Part shown: piece by piece, positions 32,803 through 43,918 of the stretch
Numbering within the stretch: position 1 is the stretch's first letter
How the letters are laid out: each line of letters starts with the position of its first letter
Origin: Coptis chinensis
Taxonomy: Eukaryota > Streptophyta > Magnoliopsida > Ranunculales > Ranunculaceae
Assembly: GCA_015680905.1 (NCBI GenBank)
Contig: CM027377.1
Coordinates: forward strand, 64,873,501-64,937,500
Length of the DNA stretch: 64,000 bases
Direction: 5' to 3'
Program-made: the position numbers and the translations under genes
Notes under the pieces: model-generated
What the model was told of the DNA's origin: nothing
Database searches by the model: none
What the model saw: the letters and a program-made list of their open reading frames with translations, nothing else

Positions 32803-35800
32803 TCAACGACTTTTGCAAGAGAGTGGGTTTAAACTATAGTACCAGAAGTCTTTGGGTGGGGCACGCCTTCCCCTAGCCGCTAGTGCATCGGCTACAAAGT
32901 TTGAGTTTCTACTAATATAATAGAAGGTACAATCATCCAAAACAGAAATACTGGCATAAATGTCGTGAGCCACGGAAGTAGCTCCCCAAGATAGGTTTGT
33001 CCCTCTACTCTCCAAAATCTCAGCAAGTCTCTAGCAGTCCGTCAAATGGCAATGTTCCGGATCTGCATGCACTGTAAAAACTCTAGGTCTCCTTGGATGT
33101 CTCAAGCCTCTGCCTCTTCTGGATCAGCACCTCTGTCTCTGTCATGTCCTGCACCAATGCAATAACCAAAGTTATTCCAAATAGCAAAACCTAAACCTAC
33201 CTGTTTAGTATTACTATCCCATGAGGCATCTATAGTGAGGTAGCAACAATTATTGGTTATATGAGGCCAGGCATTTATATGTTTGTTTTTAGGAAACGGC
33301 TTCTCAGTGTTTAGTGATAAAAGTTAAAGCTTTGGAGATGATGCCAAAAAAATTTGTTTGTTTGTTGTTGAAGATAATATCATTCCTGCTAATCCATATG
33401 GAGTACATGATTGAGGCGAGTTCACTTAGAGTGTCTTTAATATCATTTTTTAAATTTAGCATAGTGGTGATATTAGTGATGATGGAAATGATAGAATCAT
33501 GACTATTCCAATGATCGGTTCTGATAGAGAGTTTAAAACCATACCATATGTGTCTGAGCATGACACAATGAAAGAGTGCATGATGAGTAGATTCCACCTG
33601 ATTACTGCAGCATGGGCAAGTAGCTGAGGAGATGATATTCCAATTTATCAGATTTTCTCTGGTGGGCAAGCTGTTTCTGATTGCTTTCCAAAAGAACAAT
33701 TTGACTTTCTCCGCTATGTTGAGATTCTAGATGCTTTTCCAGAGCTGCCGATTTTAGTTTTGATCTGCATTTGTGCTTGCACTGAGGTATTTGTAAACAG
33801 ACTTCACTGTTAATTCCCCATTTGTTTCCTCTAACCATCTGATAGAGTCGTTGTGTTCTTGTCGACTGAGAGACATTTTCAAAATTTCCTTGACAGTGGC
33901 TGGGAGAAATATGGTATCCAAAACATTTCTTTTCCATGAGCGGTTTTCTTGATCAATGAGGTCGGTTACGTGCCTATATGGGCCTATAGGTGGCAGGGGT
34001 CCCATGGGTTTGTTATATGGTAGAGTTGGTATCCAAGGATCGAGCTAGACATCAATGTCATTTCCAGTCCCAATATGCCAGCATTGCTTAGGGAGGATCT
34101 CATCTCTTGCTTTAAGAATACCTTGCCATATCTTGGATGCCCCTCATCTAGGGCACTTTACTCTCAAGATCGAATTTCCACGAACGTATTTCTTTAGAAG
34201 GCTTACCACCCAAGGTTTGATGCACGCCTTATCCCCAAGCCCCCACTCGATTTTGGTAAGCATATTTTGTTCCAGGAGATATAATGCACCTTATTTGTGT
34301 TGTCTTTTTTTCTTCCCCAAAAGAAACTAGCATTTGGAGAATCTAACTTGTTGCATGTAGATGTTGGCAGTTGGAAAACTAACATCATGTAAGAGGGGAT
34401 GGCCGAAGTAACTGCTTTCATGAGTGTTAATTTTCCGGCTTGGGAGAGAAGCTTGGGTCTCCACCCTTCCATTCTCTAAAAAACTCTTTCTATCACTTCA
34501 TCAAAATCAATACGACTCTTGCGCCTAAGGATTAACAGGGATCCCAAATATTTTTCATGGGTGATTGTTTTCCCAATTTTCAGAATTCTTTTCACAATGC
34601 GTTGATGACGATGGTAGGTGTTGTGACGGAAAAAAAATACCTGACTTTTGGAAATTGATCTCTTAACCTGAAACATTTTTAAAGAGCTCCAAAATATCCT
34701 TGAGATGATGTGTTTCTGCAATATTTGCTCTGCAGAAAATGAAGCTGTCGTCTGAAAAAAGAAGGTGAGACATAGGAGTGTCACTCCTACTAATTTTGAC
34801 CCCATGGATTTGTTTTTCTTTTTCTGCTTTGGAGAGAAGACGAGAGAAAACTTCCATGCAGATAATAAGGGTGATAGGGGATCTCCTTGGCTGATACCTC
34901 GTTCGGGTTTGAGGAAACCCATGGGTGATCCATTTATCTTGAACGACAGAGAAGTAGTAGAAATGCACTGATTAATCCAATTCCTCCATTTCTCGAAGAA
35001 ACCAAGGGCTTCAATAGTTTCTAGAAGGAAACTCCATTCTACTTTGTCAAAAGTTTTGCTCAAATCTAGCTTGATGGCCATACAACCCGATGCACCTTTT
35101 TTTCTTTTTAGAGTACGAACTATCTCATGAGCGAGAACAATGTTGTCAAAGATCTGTCTTCCCTTTACAAAAGCACTATGGGATGGAGAGATAAAAATGT
35201 CAAGAAGAGGTTTTATGCGATTTGCAAGGATTTTGGAGATGATTCTGAGGCTTACGTTATAGAGGCTGATAGGTTGAAATTGGTCAAGAGTTTCTGGTCG
35301 CTGGCATTTAGGTATTAGAGTGATGTTGGTGTGGTTCAGCTCTGCCAAGATGTGATCGGAGTTCATGAAGCTCTTGATGGTGTTAAGAAGGTCAAAAGAA
35401 ATGATATCCCAATACTTCTGGTAGAAAAGAGGGGTAAAACCATCGGGACCTGGAGCTTTATGGGGGTCCATAGAGAAAAGAGCTTCCTTGACTTCTTCCA
35501 AAGTGACCTCTGTGGTGAGGTCATTATTTTGTTCATCCGTGATGACAGTGTCAAGAATGTTAAGGTCTCTAACATGAGTTTGGAGATTTGAAGAGGTAAA
35601 AAGGGTTTTGAAATGCTCAACAACTGTATCTCCAATAGCACTTTGCCCTTCAATCCAAGTCCCATCCGCTTTTCTAATCTTATTGATCTCAATCCGATTT
35701 CGTCGAAACACAGTGGAGAGATGGAAATAGCGGGAGTTGGTCCCATCACAGTAGAGCATTGTATCTCTAGATTTGTCTCTCCATAATTTTTCTTCAAGAT

Positions 35801-36065
35801 GAGAGGTTCGATTAAGATCCTGTATCAGACTGTTTTCGACAGTTGGGTTTGTCTTTGGATCGAGCTGGCACTTTTTAATCTCCTCTCAAATGCTCTGGAT
35901 GCGGAGGTGAATATTTCCAAACACATCTCTGTTCCATTTTTTTAAGTCATTCTTGACTTTCTTGAACTTATTGCAAAAGCGATAGGATTGTGAACCTCGG
36001 TATCTGGTATTCCAGGCTTTAGATATCACATTTTTGCAGCCTGGTTCATTTACCCACATCGATTG
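32803..36065 (-). pseudogene. LINE ORF2, RT to RNase H part
   Basis: From 36065 downward: NEPGCKNVISKAW linker, LFSMDPHKAPGPDGFTPLFY, reverse transcriptase motifs LDLSKTFDKVEW (near 35060) and GISQGDPLSPLL, the catalytic FSDD near 34750 after a frameshift, then LLSQAGKLTLMKAVTSAIP (near 34450). A reverse-transcriptase zinc-binding region follows (33699-33304, CPCCSNQVESTHHALFHC). Last is a plant LINE RNase H region with DASWD near 33220 and NSNFVADALAARGRR near 32890. Frames are interrupted several times. It would nick, prime and copy element RNA at the target site; this copy is dead. Confidence 0.85.
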
Positions 36066-36150
36066 TTAATGGAATTGCTTCCGTGTCGGGGCAGGAGGAG
36101 GCTTCAACTAAACCATCTTTTCTTCTTTCTGAAAATCCCTCCAACCCAAG

Positions 36151-37854
36151 CCATGGCACAACACCATGATCGACTTGTCGATCTTGAGGAATCTTTTATG
36201 AGAGTGCTCTCTCTCCCAGGAGCAAAAGTCGCCAAAACTGAGTTCCCAAAAGATGTTTGGGAAGAGCTAGTAGAGCATGGGAGGAACACCATGGCTGTTA
36301 GACTACTAGGAAATAGCAAGGCGCAACCAAAGAAAGTTATGGAGCTCATAAGAAATTTCTGGGAAATCCCAACAGGTTTGAGGTTGCGGTTTTTAGGTCA
36401 TTATAACAAATAAGATCTTTTCTTTCTCGCACAATTCCAAGATGAAGCAACACTCTCTGAGGTCGTCAAAAAACAACTTTGGACGGTTATGGGTCATCTC
36501 CTTCTTTTAAAGAATTTTGATCCTCTCACTGATGTAGAAAAGATCAATTTCGATACTAACACAGTTTGGGTCCAACTCCATCAACTTCCCCCAGCTCTTG
36601 TTGGGAGTGAAAAAATGGTCACTGCAATCGCTGCCGAAGCCAGACAAATCCTCCATGAAACCTACCAAGCTTGCATTGGTTATGCAAGGATAAAGGTTAT
36701 GATAAACCCTCTTGCACCTCTTGTTCTTGGAAATAACTCCAAACTTCCAAATGGCGAGGAAAAATGGTGGTTTTTCGCTACAAAAAAGATGGACCTATAT
36801 GTTTCAAGTGCGCCATGCTAGGACATTATGAAGCTGAGTGCAAAAAACCAGAGGCAGCAAACAACCCATAGGGATGTTTTTGGTTCCTGACAGGAGAACC
36901 CACAAACTTGATCCAATCTCCACAAGTCCCTGCATTTCGTTGGAAAAAGATGCATGACCAGAAGAATGGCAACGGAAAGGGGTCGCCAGCAACCTAATTG
37001 GTGGTCAGAAATCTTCTGATAGATCTAGATGAGGTGGCTAGCAACGAAGGTAGCAAGATAGCAAGAATAGATGTGGAGCACCAGATAATACCCTTGTCAA
37101 AAGAGACGTTGAAGGCATATGCGCATGTTAAGGAAACAGAGGCATCTGTTAAGGATGCTCTGCAGAATCAAGATAGTTAAAGAGTCTCACGTGAATTAGT
37201 ACTTGCTAAAGGGACACATGGCAAAGGGGGATTCAACACAGAAAAAGTTAGAGAAAAGGTAGCTGACTTGACAGAGACTTCTCACAACGTCTCCTTACTC
37301 TGACTAAGGAAAAGGTAATGCTAAAACTTCAGGAGAACAACTGCTTTACCTTCTCCGCAGAGTCCAACAATACCAAGCCTCTTAAAATCAAGACTAAGGG
37401 CCCTGGGCCCAAATGGCACCAAAACCCAATAAAGATGGGACTTATCCCTGAGCACAACCTAAATAATCAGGTAGGCCCATTATCTTTCTCAAGTTTGGAC
37501 TCAAACTCTTTCTCCACATCTCTAGCACAAACCATCGAATCCAAAAAATCTCCACCATTCTCACCTTTTAACTTGCATCATCTCCATCAAACTCTTAAAA
37601 CACCATCATCAGCACCCCCTAGATTCCTTGTTACTCCGGGCAATAACGACACATGGGAAATCACCCCGCTTGCGTGTCTAATAGATATGGCTCACATTGG
37701 AATAGTGGGCAGTCCAAGCCGTTATAATTATCTTTCACCAATTGTGAGGGGAGATATGAATAATGGAGATACACATGAGGAGCATATTGGAGCTGACATC
37801 ACTGTGGGGGTAGGAGAGAAACGAAGCCACTTGCAATTGAAGCTGGGACCTTAG
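36151..37854 (+). pseudogene. LINE ORF1 (RNA-binding protein), inverted part
   Basis: ATG at 36151 gives MAQHHDRLVDLEESFMRVLS. Then VWVQLHQLPPALVG, typical of plant LINE ORF1 (DUF4283-like), and a CCHC knuckle CFKCAMLGHYEAEC near 36795-36836 in a shifted frame. A low-complexity Ser/Pro/His tail is open at 37318-37854. It would coat the element RNA. A stop after GHYNK at 36411 and later shifts inactivate it. Confidence 0.8.
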
Positions 37855-37860
37855 GTTTGC

Positions 37861-38736
37861 TTGCCCTTAATTCCATATCTATTGTCCTTCCTTTTTAATG
37901 CATGCAATTCTACATCTTTATTGAGTTCGTCCATATGCTTTTGGGACATGAATATGTTGTGGATTATGTTAATAAACGCTCATAATAGACTCGCTTTTGA
38001 CCCTGGTCCTCATATTAAAAATTTATGGTCCTCTCTACTCAAAGATGCCACCAATGTTTTTTTAAAGAAGATTTACATTGTCTTTGTCTGGTTTATGGTC
38101 TGTTTATATGTTGTCCTTTTGTTTCTCAATTCTTTAAGGTATCCTATTTCTACAACCGAGTTTACTCTGGTGCTAACATGTGACTGTGTAAATAAGCATT
38201 TTAATGGTCAATTTGTCGTGTTTGCATGCTGCTGTTTTTCTTTCATATGCAAAAGCTTACTTGAAGCTATTTATCCAAGTTGTAACTCATACACCTCTAG
38301 CTTTCATTATCATATCTATTATATGTGTTATTCCTCGTTTATTTGTAAGTGCTCTTATAATTGTGTATACATCTTTTATTATAGTTACACCATATTATGC
38401 TGTGTAATTTATGTTGTTCGTACTTTGACATCTAAAATGTTTTTTCAAGTATGTGTTTCGCTTAGCCCTAAATGCGAGGAACCTTTCGAGATGTCGGTCT
38501 TTTTTTCTTATCTTTCTCCTAGAAGTATGAGCCGTGGGTTTCACATTTTTGTCTCACCTCATCTTTGCACCTTTTTGTCTCTGCACCCCATGCACACACA
38601 ATTCGCTTCCCACCACACTCTATATATACATCCTCTTTTGTCTAGTGTGATGGTTTGGAGTCTATCCCATTCCTCACAGACTTGTTACTTTGTATCGGCG
38701 GCGGGACAACGGATGGCTCCCCGCCGGTCGCAATGA
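37861..38736 (+). other. Long stop-free spacer between LINE ORF1 and ORF2
   Basis: A frame of 291 codons without stop runs from just after the ORF1 stop, in the same frame, to TGA 38734-38736. That stop overlaps the ORF2 ATG (38733-38735) as ATGA. The translation is rich in Cys, Ser, Phe and Tyr with hydrophobic runs, which T-rich DNA would give by chance; no family recognised. It may be only an inter-ORF leader. Confidence 0.35.
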
Positions 38737-39411
38737 GTATCTTTGCTTGGAATTGTCGCGGAAGTGCCACATCCGCGACAATTCGAGAGGTTAAAACCCG
38801 CATAACAACCCTTAAATCAGATATTTGCTTTCTTTCTGAGACAAGGGTAGATGCGTCTACCAGTCTGCAGAGATTCTCCTCTCTTGGTTTTCAAAACTCA
38901 GCGAACTTTCCTGTAAATGGACAAAGTGGGGTCTATGGCTCGGATGGAACAACAACATAGACCTTGAGATTATTTATTCTTGTGAGCGTTATATTGTGGC
39001 CATTGTAAAAAACAATCCGGTTGACATGGAATGGCTATGCACCTCTACTTATGGCCACCCGAAAAAAAGCCAAAGGCCGGAATTGTGGAAATCTTCTGTT
39101 GATCTTGCCGCAAACCACAATTCGCCGTGGCTCATTGTTAGAGATCTAAATGAGACCATATGTCAAGCGGAAAAAAGTGGCAGAACTCCTTTCAGTTTTT
39201 CTCAAGCAGCCCACTTTTTGGACTTTATGTTCTCTGCAGATTTTGTGGATCTAGGATATGAAGGTGTTCCTTTCACATGGACAAATAAGAGATTCAAAAA
39301 TAATGGAGCTGACCTCATAAAGAAGCGTTTAGACAGAGCTATCGCAAATACAGACTGGAGGACTTTATTTCCGAATGCAAGGACTATAAATCTCCCTATT
39401 ATTAAGTCTTT
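38733..39411 (+). pseudogene. LINE ORF2 endonuclease part, inverted
   Basis: Starts MSIFAWNCRGSATSATIREV, with the AP-endonuclease N-W-C-R-G start, then FLSETRVDAS with the catalytic Glu. After a frameshift come WLCTSTYGHPKK, VRDLNE (usual GDFNE), VPFTWTN and KKRLDRA. It ends at LPIIKS, the twin-priming break, so the SDH motif is lost. The enzyme would nick target DNA. Confidence 0.85.
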
Positions 39412-39415
39412 TTCA
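39406..39415. repeat. LINE target-site duplication, right copy
   Basis: GTCTTTTTCA as at 32704-32713. Its first bases overlap the AAGTCT of the LINE at the break, a microhomology expected for the second priming event. Confidence 0.75.
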
Positions 39416-39860
39416 ATTATGTAAGAGAGAACTGCACATTAACAATGTAATCCAATTAGTTACCCCAAAAAAAACCATGTAATCCAATTTCTGCATTCCT
39501 AAAACCAAAAATTTCTGTTTTTGAACTGTATTTGCCTATTAGGATGAAGTGGGATCACGATGGAAACAATATGAGTTCAACGAAGATTAGCCCAGAGACA
39601 TTAGAAAGGTAGACATGTTTCTACGACTCTACCTGCTGGGGATGACGCACTGCCCATGTGGCAACTGCCACCAAGTAGTTACTCGACTTATACATGCTCT
39701 TGTCCAGGATGAGTAACGCTTGGATATCCTTGCCTAACGTTGGGGAGTGCTTGGGCAAAGTAGCCACTTGGTTTAAAGGCGAGACTTGTGATTGAGATGA
39801 CCAGTTCAAGTGTTGCCTCATCATAAAACAAAGTCCCACCTTGTTCCATATCTATCTATA
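39416..39860. other. Probable host intron or intergenic sequence
   Basis: No recognised gene. A TTGCCTATTAG acceptor-like site at about 39531-39541 precedes 15 codons ending TAG, and an unassigned minus-strand ORF lies at 39621-39839. Neither resembles the missing FOLB exon. Confidence 0.35.
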
Positions 39861-40391
39861 TCTTAATATTAGAACTCCCACAAGGGGTATTTTTCGAGTT
39901 GTATTAAAATTCCACGTCATTTCCTATTAAAACGAGAATTTCTCTGCTATTTGAAAAACAAGAATCTTTTTTTTACAACGAAAATTTATCTCCTATTATA
40001 ACGGGAATTCTTCTCATATTAAAACAAATTCTAATATATTTAATTAAAGCGGGAATCATTCTCTTATTAAAATGGGAATTCCTCCCCTATTGAAAAGAGA
40101 AAATCTAGCATATCTAATTAAAACAGGAATTATTCTCCTATTAAAATAGGATCTCTCTCCAAATTGAAAAAATGGGTTTTTAAAATTTAATTAAAATTTC
40201 ATTTAAAACAATTTGTTAGAAAATTAAAACGGGTTGAAAAAATAGGTTTTTAAAATTTAATTAAAACTTCATTTAAAACAATTTGTTAGAAAATTAAAAC
40301 GGGTTAGCGACTAAAACGGTAGTCCCAATTTTCTAAAAAAAATATAAATGTTTTCAAAAGAGCCGGTGTGTATACATGGCCTACAAGCTAG
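39861..40391 (+). mobile_element. Helitron-like unit 1
   Basis: Starts TCTTAATATTAGAACTCC and ends GGCCTACAAGCTAG, fitting the 5' TC and 3' CTRR ends of Helitrons, with a GTGTGTATACA sequence near the 3' end. It has no coding capacity. Inside, a block of about 70 bp (ending AAAACGGGTT) is duplicated at about 40166-40305. The unit is AT-rich with repeated words such as CTCCTATTAAAA. Confidence 0.45.
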
Positions 40392-40818
40392 TCTTAATAT
40401 TAAAGCTTCCACAAAGATTATTTTTCGAGCTCTATTAAAATTCCACGTCATCTCCTATTAAAATGAGAATTTCTCTCCTATTTGAAAAACGGGAATCTTT
40501 TTTTACAACGGGAATTCCTTTCCTATCCAAACAAATTCTAGCACTTCTAATTAAAGCGAGAATCATTCTCCTATTAAAATGAGAATTTCTCTCCTATTGA
40601 AAAGGGAAAATCTAGCATATCTAATTAAAACGAGAATTATTCTCCTATTAAAACATGATCTCTCTCCCAATTGAAAAAACGGGTTTTTAAAACTTAATTT
40701 AAAATAATTTGTTAGAAAATTAAAATGGGTTAGCGACTAAAATGGTAGCCTCAATTTTCTAAAAAGAATCAAAATATTTTCAAGAGAGTCGGTGCGTATG
40801 CACGTGCCTACAAGCTAG
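40392..40818 (+). mobile_element. Helitron-like unit 2, head-to-tail with unit 1
   Basis: Begins TCTTAATATTAAAGCTTCC exactly after unit 1's CTAG and ends GTGCCTACAAGCTAG. Most of its length matches unit 1, without the internal 70-bp duplication. A GTGC-GTAT-GCAC palindrome lies about 14 nt before the end, where Helitrons carry a hairpin. Confidence 0.45.
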
Positions 40819-41796
40819 TATATGTTATGTCATGTGTTGGATAGTCCTTGAATAATAGGTCTATTAGAGCATCTTTAATTGTGAGACCAAACACCAAATT
40901 CTTGAAAATTTGGTAAAAACTATCTTCAGTGGTGAGACCAAATAAAAAAAATATTAAAAAAAACACCAAACCAAACACCAAATGATGTTGTATCAAACGT
41001 ACGACGTGGTGTTCAATAAGCTGCACGGTTTTTCAAAAACCGCGTGGGTCTGTGGATTTCTTTGGCGTAGTTTTCAGAAAGCAGTGTCGATTTCAAATCA
41101 ACATGGATTTTGGGCTAAATTGTGGGCTTTCTGGCGTGGTGTTTCGAAAACTGTGTTAGCTATTCTAGTAAGTTATATTTATTGGTACAACAATTATGCC
41201 ACCTCTTGTTTAAACATGCATATGACCACTTCCTAGCTACTTATACATGCATGATATCGAAAAAAAAAATTACAATGAGATATTTTTCTACATATATACT
41301 CCATTCACTCGAGAGAAAAGGAAGATCAAGGAGAACAAATTTAATTTAATTGTTTCAATGAACTACTATGAGTTTGGCTTATAAATATCTAGTTTAAAAT
41401 TAGAGGTGGTTGTGTTAGTTAAATAAGGGTGCACATTGGAGGAGGGGACACACATGAAATTTTTAGATGGCAATCAAGTTAGTGTTCAAAATAGATTACA
41501 AAGGTAAAAATGGCCAAATGATTTATATTCAACATTCAGAGTCGGGTATTTTTGACATAAAACAAACATGTTTTTTTTAGTTAAGCATTCAGATGGTGGG
41601 TTATTTAGCATTCAACATTCAGAGTTTAGAAGCTCAAAAAACAAAGGACCCCTTAGATGTTTATACGAAGGAATTTGACAAAAAAAAACTATAGGCTATA
41701 GCACCTATAAAACCCGACCCATGTATCTTACTTGACTTTGACTATATATGAGTCCTCCTAGATAAAATGTCTAGGTTTGCCCCTGATCACCTACAT
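40819..41796. other. AT-rich intergenic DNA
   Basis: No gene recognised. The GAGCATCTTTAATTGTGAGACC word near 40866 looks like the end of a short plant DNA transposon, but I see no second end. Confidence 0.4.
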
Positions 41797-43918
41797 CCTG
41801 ATACCATAGTACAAAATATCGTAATATATCATGATATATAGCGATATCTATCGAGATTTTAGAGAAGGATATGATAATATCCAGGATATGGTTTTGATAT
41901 TTTCTAATGCAAAAATTGCAAATATCCTCGATATATCCTAAATATCGTGATATTTGAGCGATATATCGATACTTTCAAAATATCGCGATATATATGCTAT
42001 CTTTTGTCTTTCTCTCTCTTTTTTTACTTTTCTTCAAGATGAAACAATGGATGCTGCTTCAAACAGATTGGTGATTCCAAATCGACAATTTTAGAGAAAG
42101 AAAACAAATCCCCAAATTCCAAACACTCTTGATCAAGAATAATGAAATACAAGTCTGAATCCCAGCAGCTGTGATTCAAGCTCAAATGTCCTCCCCTATG
42201 TGCTTATCATGAATCAATCCAAATTTTTTAGTATGCATCCACCATAAGACTTTCTCCATATTCTTGTTGAATGAAATACAAAATCTGCTAACAAAAAGAT
42301 ATGGGATTGTGCATATTAACCAAGCAAGAAGTCAAGAACCAACAAAACCAAGTAGAGAATATTGATGGGGTGTTTATGACTTGTGAGAAATTTGTTGTAC
42401 TTTACAACAGAACATGTTTTTAGCAGTGTCATACCCCATCGCTAAAGGTGCCCTTGAGCGTGGCAAAAGATCTGTCGCAACGCACCAGATGGCGTTGCGA
42501 AGGCGTTGCTAAAAAGTGCGTCTCAAATACTCAAATGCAACACCGAAGGTGGCGTGGAAAATGTTCCTAGTTTGTTGCTACGCCTGTGGTGGCTACTAAT
42601 ACACTAATTTCGTTGCTACTTCATTTATGAAAATTAAATTAATTGCAAATTTTTTTTAAACTATTTGCAACACTTGGCATCGCAAAAGAGTGCTTGTAAC
42701 AACTAGGATGGCATTACAAAAGTGATACCTTTAGCTACACAACTAGGCATCGCAAAAGGCAACATTTTGCTACACTATTTCTGTTGCGGAAAGTTTAAAT
42801 ATTTGGCTGCACAGTGCGGGAAGTTTAAATATTTAGCTGAACATTTGGCGTGGCAAAAGGTGTCTACGTTACTGTAGAATCAAAGCTTTTAGCTACATCA
42901 AAATTGTTGCGAATGATATAAACTCCAAAAAAGCACACGCTTTATTTGGGACGCATTTAGCATTGCAAATGGTTCAATTCATACATATACCTGTACATTT
43001 CCATTTACATAATCTTGCCCAAAACAATTTTTATAGAATACAGTAACCTTATAACAATTCACCACCAATCATAACAAAATGAATTTCATTACTAAATCAT
43101 TCAATACAAAAGATCTTAAAGAATTAACATAACTATTTTTTGTGAAAAAACATCATCTCACATAATCTTAACAACGTTCAACTAAATTTAGGCAAATTAT
43201 TAAAAACTAAAATTCCACAAATAATGTCATTTACATGCTAATTTGAGCAACATCCACTCGGAGCTTCTTCTTGATTCTACTACTTCTGGCGACCAATCTG
43301 GCACCACAAATTAAAAAAAAAAAATATCACTTAAGTAAATTTATTAGAAATATTAATAAGCCTAATATACACTCAAGTTGGCAATGCATGTGACACTATG
43401 CATCTCCTATATGCGTAAATTGGTGCCTATTGCCAAAAGCTTAGAAAGAACTTATCAAAATTATAACTCGATCACATTCATGAAGGTACAGATCAAATAA
43501 GAAGACAAAACTAGCCAAAAACTAATAGATTTTGAACTAAATTGTACATGTAAATGCCAAACCATTAAAAAACCTTGTGTCATAAAGTTATCACCAACAA
43601 TAAAATATGCATCGAGTATAACTGTTACCTGATACATGTTGAATCTTGGGGTAGCTACTAACTTTGATGCTGAATGTTATGCACTCGTTTTAGCTGTAGA
43701 GTTAGTAGTACTTCATGGATGGCTAAATTTATGACTAGAATGTGACTCGTTAGCAGCTATACTAGCCTTCACTTGCAGGAAAATTCTTACGTCCCTCGAT
43801 GTTACATTCTTTATTATATTAATCTATCATATATCCCTAATTGTGTGAAAAAAGAAAAAAAAAACAATAGATCATTAACAGAAGATAAGATACCAATATT
43901 TCTTACTTACTAAAGTTC

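Larger units (their letters stand above)
32714..39405 (-). mobile_element. L1-type LINE with inverted 5' half (twin priming)
   Basis: The 3' part (32714-36065) is on the minus strand and ends in a T-rich tail on the plus strand (32714-32741) right after the target duplication. The 5' part (about 36066-39405), with ORF1 and the endonuclease start of ORF2, lies on the plus strand. The inverted part stops at LPIIKS and the 3' part resumes at QSMW; the related fragment at 31120-31760 shows that only 22 residues (66 nt) between them are lost. Together with GTCTTTTTCA at both outer ends, this shows one insertion with a 5' inversion. Confidence 0.85.

Noticed and set aside
35127-35591. Plus-strand ORFs opposite the LINE RT
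   Set aside because: Antisense shadows of the RT domain.
39531-39590. Acceptor-like site plus 15 codons as a FOLB second exon
   Set aside because: The reading DEVGSRWKQYEFNED does not match dihydroneopterin aldolase.
39621-39839. 72-codon minus-strand ORF
   Set aside because: No recognised domain, and another frame is equally open; not enough to call a gene.
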